From assembly GCA_910576845.1 (NCBI GenBank), contig CAJTJA010000094.1, forward strand, positions 1-6,263: 6,263 bases of DNA. The letters are read 5' to 3'. Numbering within the stretch: the first letter of the stretch is position 1; the number at the start of each line of letters is the position of its first letter. Source of the stretch: an uncultured Oscillibacter sp. (lineage in GTDB: Bacteria > Bacillota > Clostridia > Oscillospirales > Oscillospiraceae). A program made the translations under genes and the position numbers. A model generated the notes under the pieces. The model did no database searches. It was not told the DNA's origin and worked only from the letters and a program-made list of their open reading frames with translations. Positions 1-6,201 of this stretch are shown piece by piece.

Positions 1-1
1 C

Positions 2-82
2 TGGGTAAAAAATCTCTCGCCGCTGGACATTCCGCCAATTTTCAAACAAGGCCTAGTTTACCATAAATTGAAAGGACTGTAA
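2..82 (+). CDS. Possible C-terminal end of an unidentified protein (5' truncated by window edge)
   Basis: One plus-strand frame is open from the window edge to a TAA at 80-82 and would encode about 26 residues ending in YHKLKGL. I do not recognise the sequence. Its main support is position: an intrinsic terminator on the same strand begins 9 nt after the stop, which is what the end of a real gene looks like. A second plus frame is also open from the edge, to a TAA at 64-66, so the open frame alone is weak evidence. On the minus strand a competing reading begins at an ATG at 30-28 and runs off the edge. The function is unknown. Confidence 0.3.
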   Translation, partial: WVKNLSPLDIPPIFKQGLVYHKLKGL

Positions 83-83
83 A
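55..83 (-). promoter_or_regulatory. Possible minus-strand sigma-A promoter reading off the left edge
   Basis: Read on the minus strand, TTTACA (83-78) is separated by exactly 17 nt from TAAACT (60-55), and a TGG sits just before the -10 as in extended -10 promoters. It would drive transcription leftward out of the window, perhaps toward an ATG at 30-28. It overlaps the end of the possible plus-strand gene, and AT-rich sequence gives such matches by chance, so confidence is low. Confidence 0.25.
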
Positions 84-90
84 TGCAAAG

Positions 91-116
91 CCGAAAATTT
101 GTTTTTCGGTTTTTTT
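91..116 (+). terminator. Intrinsic (rho-independent) terminator
   Basis: A 7-bp stem CCGAAAA (91-97) pairs with TTTTCGG (103-109) around a 5-nt loop and is followed directly by seven T residues (110-116). On the minus strand the hairpin is followed only by CTTTGC, so it should act mainly on plus-strand transcripts. It would end a gene entering from the left of the window. Confidence 0.75.
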
Positions 117-124
117 AAATAGCG

Positions 125-167
125 GTGCTTCCTCAAAGCACTCTCTAGGCGTTGCTATGCGCAGCGC
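125..167. other. Two adjacent small hairpins in the spacer downstream of the DUF2200 gene
   Basis: GTGCTT (125-130) pairs with AAGCAC (136-141) over a 5-nt loop. GCGTTGC (149-155) pairs with GCAGCGC (161-167), with one G-U pair on the plus strand, over a 5-nt loop. Neither has a T tract on either strand, so neither is a standard terminator. The first is symmetrical and could slow or protect the 3' end of the minus-strand DUF2200 transcript. No RNA family is recognised. Confidence 0.25.
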
Positions 168-218
168 AGGGGTTCTCTGAAAGGAGCTGAACTGTGCGTA
201 AGGCGCAACTGTATGTGG

Positions 219-578
219 TCAGCCTTCCCCTTTCCGAAGAATCTTCTCTATCGGCTTGCCCTTTGACAGCTCATCAATCAGCTTGTCCAGGTATCGGATT
301 TCCCGCATGAGAGGATCTTCAATTTTCTCAACTCTTACGCCGCAGACAACACCTTTAATCAGCGTCCGGTTCGGATTAAGCCGTGGCGCGTTGCGAAAAA
401 AGTCTCCATAACGGACAGAAGCGGAGCAGAACTCCTCCAATTCTGCCGTGCTGTATCCTGTCAGCCAGCAGATAACCTCATCCACTTCATCCTTTGTCCG
501 CCCTTTTTTGACTGCTTTGTCCAGGAGAAGACCGTATATCTTTCCAAAATCCATTTGAAATACGCGGTAATTGTTCAT
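219..578 (-). CDS. DUF2200 family protein
   Basis: This 119-residue protein belongs to DUF2200, a family of small soluble bacterial proteins of about this length with no established biochemical role. The match rests on signature stretches I recognise: KKGRTKDEVDEVICWLTGY (residues 24-42), NPNRTLIKGVVCGVRVE (68-84) and IEDPLMREIRYLDKLIDEL (86-104). There is no signal peptide or membrane segment; the C-terminus is lysine-rich. The ATG at 578-576 is preferred because family members begin with a short run into an F-x-M-x-F segment, and GGGAG lies 11 nt upstream. It lies 92 bp downstream of the regulator stop, on the same strand and with no convincing terminator between them, so read-through is possible. 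Nothing links it functionally to the sugar-acid genes. Its codon use is more AT-rich than that of the plus-strand operon. Confidence 0.9.
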   Translation of the reverse strand: MNNYRVFQMDFGKIYGLLLDKAVKKGRTKDEVDEVICWLTGYSTAELEEFCSASVRYGDFFRNAPRLNPNRTLIKGVVCGVRVEKIEDPLMREIRYLDKLIDELSKGKPIEKILRKGEG

Positions 579-670
579 AATTTTACACGCTCCCGATAAT
601 GGTAAGTTGTTTTGGCATACTCCACGCTGTTTGGCAGTGAGACAGCCCTAATGTGGTTCCACGTGCGTCT

Positions 671-2455
671 TTACTTTTTTAAGAGCCGCCAAAGTGTGGT
701 TCGGCTGATTCCCAGCCGCTTTGCCGCCGCGGTTTGGTTGCCGCCGGTTTCCTCCAGCACCCGGAGGGCCACGTCCTGGCTGATTTCTTCCAGAGTCCGG
801 CCCAAGTCAAGGGGCACGGAGGAATTTTCGGCCTGCAGGATAAAAGCCCCCACATGCCGTTCCTTTTTCAGCACTTCCCGAACGCTTTCCGCTGTGATAA
901 CCTGCCCTGCGGAGGTAACGGCCAGCGCCTTGATGACACGCCGAAGCTGCGTATAATTGTGGGGCCATTGAAAATTTTGCAGCAGGGAAATGCCTTCCGG
1001 TTCCATGCCGACGATTTGACGGGGGAAGGAAGCGTTGAGATGGCTGAAGGATAAATTGATGAGAGTTGGAATCTGCTGGGGTGCGGAGCGCAGAGGAGGC
1101 AGGTAGAGGGAGAGGCAGCGAAGCTTGTCGAGAAAGAGCGCTCCGGCGGTGGAAATATACTCTCCGGGCTGGCAGACACAGGAGAAGACCACCCGGTTCC
1201 GGCGGCATACGTCCATTTCCAGCAGCACGGCCAATAGCTGCCGGAGGCGTTCCTGGGAAAGCACGTCGATGCTGGCGAAATATAGGGTGCTGTCTTGGTC
1301 TGCCAAAGGAGAATTGTGGTGTTCCAGCAGAAATGCCCAGCTTTTGTCATTCAGCAGGCTGCAGTTGATGGAAATAAGAGGATGATTTTGAAGAGTGCTG
1401 CGCATATAGAGAAAGTAGACGATGGTTTCTTTTCCGGTGCCATCCTCTCCGGCGATCATAATGGGAGCTTTGCTTTGGTTGATTTGAGCAATCTCGTTAT
1501 GAAAATCACGGATGGTCTCGGCAAAACTGAAAATGCTGTCATCAAAAGCGCTTTCCGCCTCCGGCCGGGAGGAGAAGCGAATGCCGACATGACTGGGAGA
1601 AAGGGGAGTTTTTCGGGCTTCCAGGAAGAAGGCTGTATGGGGCGAACCGAAAGAACTGATCTGCCGGGCGCGGATGGAATACAGCATGCCGCCCAAGTTT
1701 CGGATAATCCGCCGCTCCATATTTTTTTGGCATTCCGGCAGCTCGCGCCGCAGCAGCTCCAGCAGTTCCGGTCCGGGATTATTTAATGTGGAGAGGAAGA
1801 GGTTGCCGTTTTGATCAAAAACCACAGTCTGGCTGATCTGCCCCTGTATCAATTCCCGGAGAAACAAATTTTCATCCCGCAGCCGCTGCTGCCCTCCGCA
1901 GATGAGCAGGGCCTGCTCAAAGGCTTTTCGAATGCTTTCCGTGGAGGAGGTGATCGGAAAGGCGTTCATCCCCAGACGTCTGGCAACGGAGTTGGCCAGA
2001 GTGTCGCATAAAACAGTTTGACAGTGTTTTTTCTGAAGCTCCAGCAGAATAGGCTCCACCATCTCACGGGAACTGTATGTGTATATTTCCATGCCGCCGC
2101 CCATCACCTCGCAGAGCAGCCGGGCGCTTTTGGCGACATTGGGGGCGGCGATCAGAGCGGAATGATCCTCCAGGCTGCCGGCCAGCTTCAGTGTGCAGAG
2201 CAGGTCGTACATGGAGACTTCAATCTCCACCACAGGCAAAGACAAATCCCGCCGCAGCATGGTGGCGGTGTCGCCACGGGAGATAACTACATCGTAGTTC
2301 CCGTGAAAGTTGGCCCTGGCAATTTCCAGCCCCAGCTCTCTGTCTCCTACAAATAAAGTCATGTCTATCTGGGGATAATCCTCCGCGAGACTGCTCATCA
2401 AGGTCCTCATCCCCTCATACGGGGCGATACCGAGTACACGAATCTGTGAGTTCAT
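671..2455 (-). CDS. PrpR-N / degenerate AAA+ / Fis-type HTH transcriptional regulator
   Basis: This 594-residue cytoplasmic regulator probably controls the divergent sugar-acid operon. Residues about 5-185 form a PrpR-N sensory domain (DVVISRGDTATMLRR at 55-69, then PVVEIEVSMYDLL at 74-86), a fold that binds small organic acids in the propionate regulator PrpR. Residues about 205-290 look PAS-like. Residues about 325-530 are an AAA+ domain with an intact Walker A (GEDGTGKE, 336-343), but the GAFTGA loop is absent, Walker B has Ala394-Ser395 in place of Asp-Glu, the arginine-finger region reads AGALFLDK (437-444), and the usual WPGNVREL is WPHNYTQL (497-504). Residues 555-594 form a Fis-type helix-turn-helix (NQTAAAKRLGISRTTLWRLL, 573-592). 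Known family logic says an enhancer protein without GAFTGA cannot remodel sigma-54 polymerase, so I infer TyrR-like action at sigma-A promoters. The start ATG follows GGAGG with a 4-nt gap. Confidence 0.9.
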   Translation of the reverse strand: MNSQIRVLGIAPYEGMRTLMSSLAEDYPQIDMTLFVGDRELGLEIARANFHGNYDVVISRGDTATMLRRDLSLPVVEIEVSMYDLLCTLKLAGSLEDHSALIAAPNVAKSARLLCEVMGGGMEIYTYSSREMVEPILLELQKKHCQTVLCDTLANSVARRLGMNAFPITSSTESIRKAFEQALLICGGQQRLRDENLFLRELIQGQISQTVVFDQNGNLFLSTLNNPGPELLELLRRELPECQKNMERRIIRNLGGMLYSIRARQISSFGSPHTAFFLEARKTPLSPSHVGIRFSSRPEAESAFDDSIFSFAETIRDFHNEIAQINQSKAPIMIAGEDGTGKETIVYFLYMRSTLQNHPLISINCSLLNDKSWAFLLEHHNSPLADQDSTLYFASIDVLSQERLRQLLAVLLEMDVCRRNRVVFSCVCQPGEYISTAGALFLDKLRCLSLYLPPLRSAPQQIPTLINLSFSHLNASFPRQIVGMEPEGISLLQNFQWPHNYTQLRRVIKALAVTSAGQVITAESVREVLKKERHVGAFILQAENSSVPLDLGRTLEEISQDVALRVLEETGGNQTAAAKRLGISRTTLWRLLKK

Positions 2456-2470
2456 GGGCCCTCCAAATAT

Positions 2471-2485
2471 GTTTAAATTTTAAAC
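2471..2485. promoter_or_regulatory. Operator box 1 (15-bp palindrome)
   Basis: GTTTAAATTTTAAAC is a perfect 7-bp inverted repeat (GTTTAAA/TTTAAAC) around a single central base. It recurs with one arm mismatch exactly 60 bp downstream, and both copies are followed by AC. A regulator with a Fis-type HTH starts 16 bp to the left, so this is the natural candidate for its binding site. It covers the predicted transcription start of the regulator gene (about 2481), a position suited to autorepression. Binding is inferred, not shown. Confidence 0.6.
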
Positions 2486-2487
2486 AC

Positions 2488-2516
2488 ATTATACCAAGTG
2501 CACAAAAATACTGCAA
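2488..2516 (-). promoter_or_regulatory. Promoter of the regulator gene (extended -10, sigma-A type)
   Basis: On the minus strand TTGCAG (2516-2511) is followed after exactly 17 nt by a perfect TATAAT (2493-2488), with TGG immediately before it as an extended -10 element. The predicted start near 2481 leaves a leader of about 26 nt before the regulator ATG. The promoter lies between the two operator boxes, so its own product could repress it. Confidence 0.65.
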
Positions 2517-2530
2517 GGCTTTTTCGGTGC

Positions 2531-2545
2531 GTTTCAAATTTAAAC
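2531..2545. promoter_or_regulatory. Operator box 2 (15-bp near-palindrome)
   Basis: GTTTCAAATTTAAAC has arms GTTTCAA and TTTAAAC, with one mismatch to perfect symmetry. It repeats box 1 in the same orientation. Its centre (2538) is about 63 bp upstream of the predicted operon start (about 2601), the distance used by class I activators that contact RNA polymerase alpha subunits. It also lies just upstream of the -35 of the divergent regulator promoter. Confidence 0.6.
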
Positions 2546-2565
2546 ACTTCGGAAGCGAAAAAAGA

Positions 2566-2594
2566 TTGCACAGCAAAGAGGTTCTTTATAAAAT
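2566..2594 (+). promoter_or_regulatory. Probable promoter of the sugar-acid operon (sigma-A type)
   Basis: TTGCAC (2566-2571) is followed after 17 nt by TAAAAT (2589-2594); TATAAA at 2587-2592 is an alternative -10 with a 15-nt spacer. The -35 is poor, as expected for an activator-dependent promoter, and operator box 2 lies about 20 bp upstream. The predicted start near 2601 gives an mRNA leader of about 100 nt before the kinase ATG. Confidence 0.4.
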
Positions 2595-2612
2595 AACCCC
2601 AAAGAAAGACAA

Positions 2613-2709
2613 AGGTGCTGCAAAGCTTTTTGGTAAAACGCTGGTGCAGAAAATGGGCGAAGAAAGGCGTTTCAAAATTGGACGGATGCGAGGTGCTGCA
2701 TGGTAAAAC
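2613..2709 (+). repeat. Split direct repeat of the kinase translation-start region
   Basis: AGGTGCTGCA at 2613-2622 recurs exactly at 2691-2700, and TGGTAAAAC at 2631-2639 recurs exactly at 2701-2709. In the downstream copy the two blocks are contiguous and contain the ribosome binding site, ATG and first codons of the kinase. In the upstream copy they are separated by 8 nt (AAGCTTTT). Nineteen matched bases in order within 100 bp are unlikely by chance. Confidence 0.75.
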
Positions 2710-3971
2710 TTTTGATGATCGCGGATGATTTTACGGGCGCGCTGGACACGGGCGTCCAATTCGCGGTCCGAGGCGCGAAAACCTGTGTGGTGACGGACCC
2801 GGACTATGATTTTTCTCATACAAGAGCAGATGTTCAGGTACTGGTTTTAGATGCCGAAACCCGGCATCTGGAGGCGGAAAAAGCTTACAAAACCGTTTTC
2901 CGGGTTGTGAAGGATGCGCTGGAGGCGGGGTTCAGCTATGTTTACAAGAAGACGGATTCCGCTCTCCGAGGCAATGTGGGAGCGGAGCTTGCTGCAGTGC
3001 TGGATGCCGCGGGAGCGGACAGTATGCCGTTTCTTCCGGCTCTGCCGAAGATGAATCGGATTACCCGGGGCGGGGTGCACTATATCGACGGCATTCCCGT
3101 TGCCAAGAGTGTTTTCGGCTTGGACCCTTTTGAGCCGGTGACGGCTTCCTCTGTGTCGGAAATCATTGGAGCGCAGTGGAAAAAGCCGGTAGTAGTCCGC
3201 AGCTTGAAGGAACCGGAGATAGAATCCGGCCCCGGCATTCAAGTTTACGACGCCGAGACGGATGAGGACCTGCTGGGAATTGGCCGCAGATTGGGCAGGG
3301 AAGGGCTTCATCTCTCGGCTGGCTGTGCGGGCTTCGCTGCGGTTCTGGCAGAGCTTTTGGAACTGGAAGGGATGCCTCCCGGGATGCCGTATCTGGTTCC
3401 GTCCCTCTTTGTAGCCTGTGGAAGTGTAAATCCGGTGACGTTAAAGCAGATGGAGACAGCGGAGGCTGCAGGTTTTTCCCACATCCATCTGAGTCCGGTA
3501 CAGAAGCTGGAGCCTGCATGGCGGGAGACGCCGGACTGTGCCGCTGCCGTTGCCTCCTGGTTGGAGACCGCAGAAAGAGAAAAGCTTTTCATTCTGGATG
3601 TTAACGACCCTGTGGGCTGTGATGAAACGGCACATTATGCGAAGGAACGCGGCCTCTCCACAGAGGATATGCGGGTCCGTATCTCGAATCAATTGGGCCA
3701 TTTAGTTCAGCAGATGCTGGACGGCGGTTTGGACGCTACCATTTTGTGTACCGGCGGCGATACGCTTTTGGCTTTGACCCGTGCGGTGGGAGTGGCGGAG
3801 CTGCTGCCGGTATGTGAGCTGGATACCGGAGCGGTACTGACTGATTTTGTGTATCAGGGGAAGACTTATCATATCATTTCAAAATCCGGCGGCTTTGGGG
3901 AGCCGGACCTGTTTTGCAGGCTGGCCCGGTCCATTGGCGCCGGAGATCAAGAGGAGGATGCGATATGCTGA
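2700..3971 (+). CDS. Four-carbon acid sugar kinase (DUF1537 family)
   Basis: This 423-residue cytoplasmic kinase belongs to the DUF1537 family, whose characterised members (DtnK, DenK, OtnK) use ATP to phosphorylate O4 of D-threonate, D-erythronate or a 2-oxo-tetronate. The length is typical. The N-terminal substrate domain shows IADDFTGALDTG (7-18), KKTDSALRGN (83-92) and PALPKMNRITRGGVHYIDG (113-131). The C-terminal nucleotide domain shows ACGSVNPVTLKQM (239-251), CTGGDTLLAL (350-359) and SKSGGFGEPDLF (394-405), where many relatives have KSGNFG. The start ATG has GAGGTG (2690-2695) 4 nt upstream. It is the first gene of the plus-strand operon and its last codons carry the ribosome binding site and start of the dehydrogenase gene. 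The downstream PdxA homologue supports a DtnK/DenK-like role, but which tetronate is used cannot be read from sequence. Confidence 0.94.
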   Translation: MVKLLMIADDFTGALDTGVQFAVRGAKTCVVTDPDYDFSHTRADVQVLVLDAETRHLEAEKAYKTVFRVVKDALEAGFSYVYKKTDSALRGNVGAELAAVLDAAGADSMPFLPALPKMNRITRGGVHYIDGIPVAKSVFGLDPFEPVTASSVSEIIGAQWKKPVVVRSLKEPEIESGPGIQVYDAETDEDLLGIGRRLGREGLHLSAGCAGFAAVLAELLELEGMPPGMPYLVPSLFVACGSVNPVTLKQMETAEAAGFSHIHLSPVQKLEPAWRETPDCAAAVASWLETAEREKLFILDVNDPVGCDETAHYAKERGLSTEDMRVRISNQLGHLVQQMLDGGLDATILCTGGDTLLALTRAVGVAELLPVCELDTGAVLTDFVYQGKTYHIISKSGGFGEPDLFCRLARSIGAGDQEEDAIC

Positions 3972-5119
3972 CAAAATACGAACTGAAGATGCCCCATGCC
4001 GTCTACAGCGGAGAGGATGCTCTGGGAAGAATTCCCGAGATTTTTGCCGCGAACGGCGTCAAACGTTTGGTAGTTTTTACTGATAAGGGAATTGAAGGCG
4101 CGGGGCTGTTGGATTTCCCCATGGCCAAGGTCAAGGAGACCGGAGTAGAGACTGTCGTTTTGGATGATTTGCCGGCGGAGCCCTCTTATATGGAAGCGCA
4201 AAGACTGGTGGATCAGTGCAAGGAGTGCGGCGCGGATTTTATTATGGCCGTGGGCGGCGGCAGCGTTATGGATACTGCCAAGCTGGCCAGCATTCTGATG
4301 ACGGACGAGTATGGCATCAAAGAGCTGCTGGATGAGCCGGGGCGGGCCAGGAAATGCATGAAGACCCTGATGATTCCCACTACTGCGGGCACCGGCTCCG
4401 AGGCTACACCTAATGCCATTGTGGCGGTGCCGGAAAAGCAGCTGAAAGTGGGGATTGTCAATACGGAAATGATCGCGGATTACGTTATTCTGGATGCGGT
4501 GATGATTAAGAAGCTGCCCCGGAAAATTGCTGCCGCCACCGGCGTGGATGCTCTGGCGCATGCCATTGAGTGCTTCACCAGCAACAAGGCCAACCCCTTC
4601 AGTGATGTTTTTGCGCTCCAGGCGCTGGATATGATTCTGAACAACATTGAGCGCGCCTGCGACGACCCGGAGGCCATGGACGCCAAGAACACCATGCTGC
4701 TGGCCAGCTTCTATGCGGGGGTTGCCATTACGGCCTCCGGCACCACGGCGGTTCATGCTCTGAGCTATCCTTTAGGCGGGAAGTACCACATTGCCCACGG
4801 CGTGTCCAACGCCATCCTGCTGGCCCCTGTTATGCGCTTTAACGAGCCCGCCTGCCGCCCTCTGCTGGCTAAGGCCTATGACCGCTGCCTGAAGGGGGAT
4901 GCCCGCACGGAAGAGGAGAAGAGCGCTGCTGTCATTGCCCGCCTGGAGAACATTGTGAAACATCTGGATATTCCCACCAGCCTGACCGAGTTTGGTGTGC
5001 CCAAGGAGGACCTGGAAGCCTTGGTAGCCTCAGGCATGGAAGTGACCCGGCTGCTGGTGAACAACATGCGGAAAGTTACGCCGGACGACGCCCGGAGAAT
5101 TTATCAGGAAGTCCTTTGA
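3965..5119 (+). CDS. Iron-containing (group III) alcohol dehydrogenase
   Basis: This 384-residue enzyme belongs to the iron-containing alcohol dehydrogenase family and should interconvert an alcohol and an aldehyde or ketone with NAD(P)(H) in the cytoplasm. The N-terminal dinucleotide domain has VGGGSVMDTAK (96-106) and IPTTAGTGSEAT (137-148). The predicted metal ligands are all present: Asp195 and His199 in GVDALAHAIE, His264 in AVHALSYPLGG, and His278 in HIAHGVSNA. The ATG at 3965 is chosen over an in-frame ATG at 3914 because GAGGAGG (3951-3957) lies 7 nt before it and the extra 17 residues match nothing in the family. The start overlaps the kinase stop (ATGCTGA), implying translational coupling. 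The substrate is unknown; reduction of an aldehyde released by the neighbouring aldolase, or oxidation of a sugar-acid hydroxyl, are both possible. Confidence 0.94.
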   Translation: MLTKYELKMPHAVYSGEDALGRIPEIFAANGVKRLVVFTDKGIEGAGLLDFPMAKVKETGVETVVLDDLPAEPSYMEAQRLVDQCKECGADFIMAVGGGSVMDTAKLASILMTDEYGIKELLDEPGRARKCMKTLMIPTTAGTGSEATPNAIVAVPEKQLKVGIVNTEMIADYVILDAVMIKKLPRKIAAATGVDALAHAIECFTSNKANPFSDVFALQALDMILNNIERACDDPEAMDAKNTMLLASFYAGVAITASGTTAVHALSYPLGGKYHIAHGVSNAILLAPVMRFNEPACRPLLAKAYDRCLKGDARTEEEKSAAVIARLENIVKHLDIPTSLTEFGVPKEDLEALVASGMEVTRLLVNNMRKVTPDDARRIYQEVL

Positions 5120-5199
5120 TTTTTTCCTGAAAGAAAGAGACGCAAACAGATCGGCGGCTGCGAAAAGTATCCTGAAATTAAGTATAGGAGAGTGCGAAC
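5120..5199 (+). promoter_or_regulatory. Short intergenic spacer with ribosome binding site of the aldolase gene
   Basis: This 80-nt spacer has no terminator and no convincing promoter, so the genes on either side are probably cotranscribed. TCCTGAAA occurs twice in it, without obvious role. AGGAG at 5186-5190 sits 9 nt before the ATG at 5200 and fixes that start. Confidence 0.6.
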
Positions 5200-6111
5200 A
5201 TGAAGCAGGTTGAGATTAAGGGCATCATTCCCCCCGTCATCACCCCAATGAACCCAGAGGACGAAAGCGTCAATATCCCTGAACTCCGCAGTCAAATCGA
5301 GCGGCAGATTGCCGGCGGCGTTCATGGCATCTTCCCCTTTGGCACCAATGGCGAGGCCTATATCCTCAGCTTGAAGGAGAAGGAGGAGATTCTGGAGGCT
5401 GCTCTGGACCAGGTGAAAGGCCGTATCCCTGTTTACGCCGGAACCGGCTGCATCTCCACCCGGGACACGATTTACATGAGCAAGAAGGCTGAGGAGATGG
5501 GGGCGGATGTGCTGTCCATTATTACTCCCAGCTTTGCTCTGGCCAGTCAGAAGGAGCTGTATGACCACTACTGCGAGGTCGCCAAACATGTCAATATTCC
5601 CATCGTACTCTATAACATTCCCGCCCGTACCGGAAACAAGCTGCTGCCGGAGACGGTCGCCAAGCTGGCGAAGGATGTGGATGTCATCATGGGTGCAAAG
5701 GATTCCAGCGGCGACATGGATAATCTGAAGGCCTATATTGAGCTCACCCGGGATATCGGTAAGGATTTCGCCGTTTTGGCGGGGAACGACGGAAACATTC
5801 TCCCCTGTTTGAAAGCCGGCGGCGCTGGCGGTGTGGCTGGCCGGGCGAACCTGTGGCCTAAGACCATTGCTTCGATTTACGACTATTTTGTGGCCGGTGA
5901 TCTGGAGAAGGCGCAAGAGGCCCAGGATGCCATCGTCGCGCTTCAGCGGGTGTTCAAGTTTGGCAATCCTAACACCATCATTAAGAAGGGCGTGGCCCTG
6001 CTGGGCTACCCTGTGGGCGACTGCCGCAGGCCCTTTAACTACCTCTGTGAGGAGGGTGTCGAGGAGCTGAAGGCTGTGCTGAAGGAAACTGCGGAAAAAG
6101 GCGTATGCTGA
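5200..6111 (+). CDS. Dihydrodipicolinate synthase / N-acetylneuraminate lyase family aldolase
   Basis: This 303-residue protein is a class I (Schiff-base) aldolase or lyase of the DapA/NanA superfamily, at normal length for a single TIM barrel with a C-terminal helical segment. It retains the Schiff-base lysine (Lys167 in MGAKDSSGD), the catalytic tyrosine (Tyr138 in YNIPARTG) and Arg143, which in the family positions a carboxylate. The GTTGE motif is GTNGE (48-52), followed by AYILS. The position of the DapA Tyr107 is occupied by Phe112 (ITPSFAL), so the Tyr-Thr-Tyr relay of true dihydrodipicolinate synthase is incomplete. With its catabolic neighbours, I infer it is not a lysine-biosynthesis enzyme but cleaves (or forms) a 2-oxo acid using pyruvate chemistry. 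Exact substrate unknown. It has its own strong ribosome binding site and uses GCC, CTG and AAG heavily, like the dehydrogenase before it. Confidence 0.93.
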   Translation: MKQVEIKGIIPPVITPMNPEDESVNIPELRSQIERQIAGGVHGIFPFGTNGEAYILSLKEKEEILEAALDQVKGRIPVYAGTGCISTRDTIYMSKKAEEMGADVLSIITPSFALASQKELYDHYCEVAKHVNIPIVLYNIPARTGNKLLPETVAKLAKDVDVIMGAKDSSGDMDNLKAYIELTRDIGKDFAVLAGNDGNILPCLKAGGAGGVAGRANLWPKTIASIYDYFVAGDLEKAQEAQDAIVALQRVFKFGNPNTIIKKGVALLGYPVGDCRRPFNYLCEEGVEELKAVLKETAEKGVC

Positions 6112-6201
6112 GTCCGGTTTTTCTTGAAAGGGAACCGCAGGGTACTTTTGAGATGTGATTTGATTTGAATTTGCAAACAAAATTAAGGAGGTACTGCTAT
6201 T
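6112..6201 (+). promoter_or_regulatory. Intergenic spacer with strong ribosome binding site for the pdxA-family gene
   Basis: The spacer holds AAGGAGGT (6185-6192), a near-perfect Shine-Dalgarno sequence 9 nt before the ATG. Near its left end CGGTT (6115-6119) can pair with AACCG (6133-6137) to form a weak, bulged hairpin without a T tract. No clear terminator is seen, so operon continuation is likely. Confidence 0.55.

Noticed and set aside
1..30. Start of a minus-strand gene (ATG at 30-28, MSSGERFFTQ)
   Set aside because: Ten codons without a clear ribosome binding site are too little to call; kept only as an alternative for the left edge.
194..310. Plus-strand frame starting at GTG 194 behind a GGAG sequence
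   Set aside because: The 38-codon product is antisense to the DUF2200 gene and looks unlike a protein; the GGAG match is likely chance.
579..670. Terminator or promoter between the regulator and the DUF2200 gene
   Set aside because: Only a 5-bp GCTGT/ACAGC pairing with an 11-nt loop and no T tract is present, and no -35/-10 pair at good spacing was found.
2456..2699. Sigma-54 promoter (GG-N10-GC) expected from the regulator family
   Set aside because: Candidates near 2614 and 2632 have 9 and 12 nt between GG and GC instead of 10, and lack the surrounding consensus; the regulator also lacks GAFTGA.
2446..2706. 86-codon plus-strand frame across the control region
   Set aside because: It runs through both operator boxes and the promoters, its product resembles no family, and no ribosome binding site precedes its start, which lies inside the regulator gene.
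3947..4756. 269-codon open frame on the minus strand
   Set aside because: It is antisense to the iron alcohol dehydrogenase, whose motifs are clear, and has a low-complexity His/Gly/Asn/Arg-rich composition typical of shadow frames.
6105..6158. 17-codon frame overlapping the aldolase stop in an ATGCTGA, like the kinase/dehydrogenase junction
   Set aside because: No Shine-Dalgarno sequence precedes it, unlike the real coupled start at 3965, and the product is featureless.
5104..6180. 358-codon open frame on the minus strand
   Set aside because: It lies antisense to the well-supported aldolase gene, has no recognisable family motif and no good ribosome binding site; codon bias of the real gene keeps the opposite frame open.
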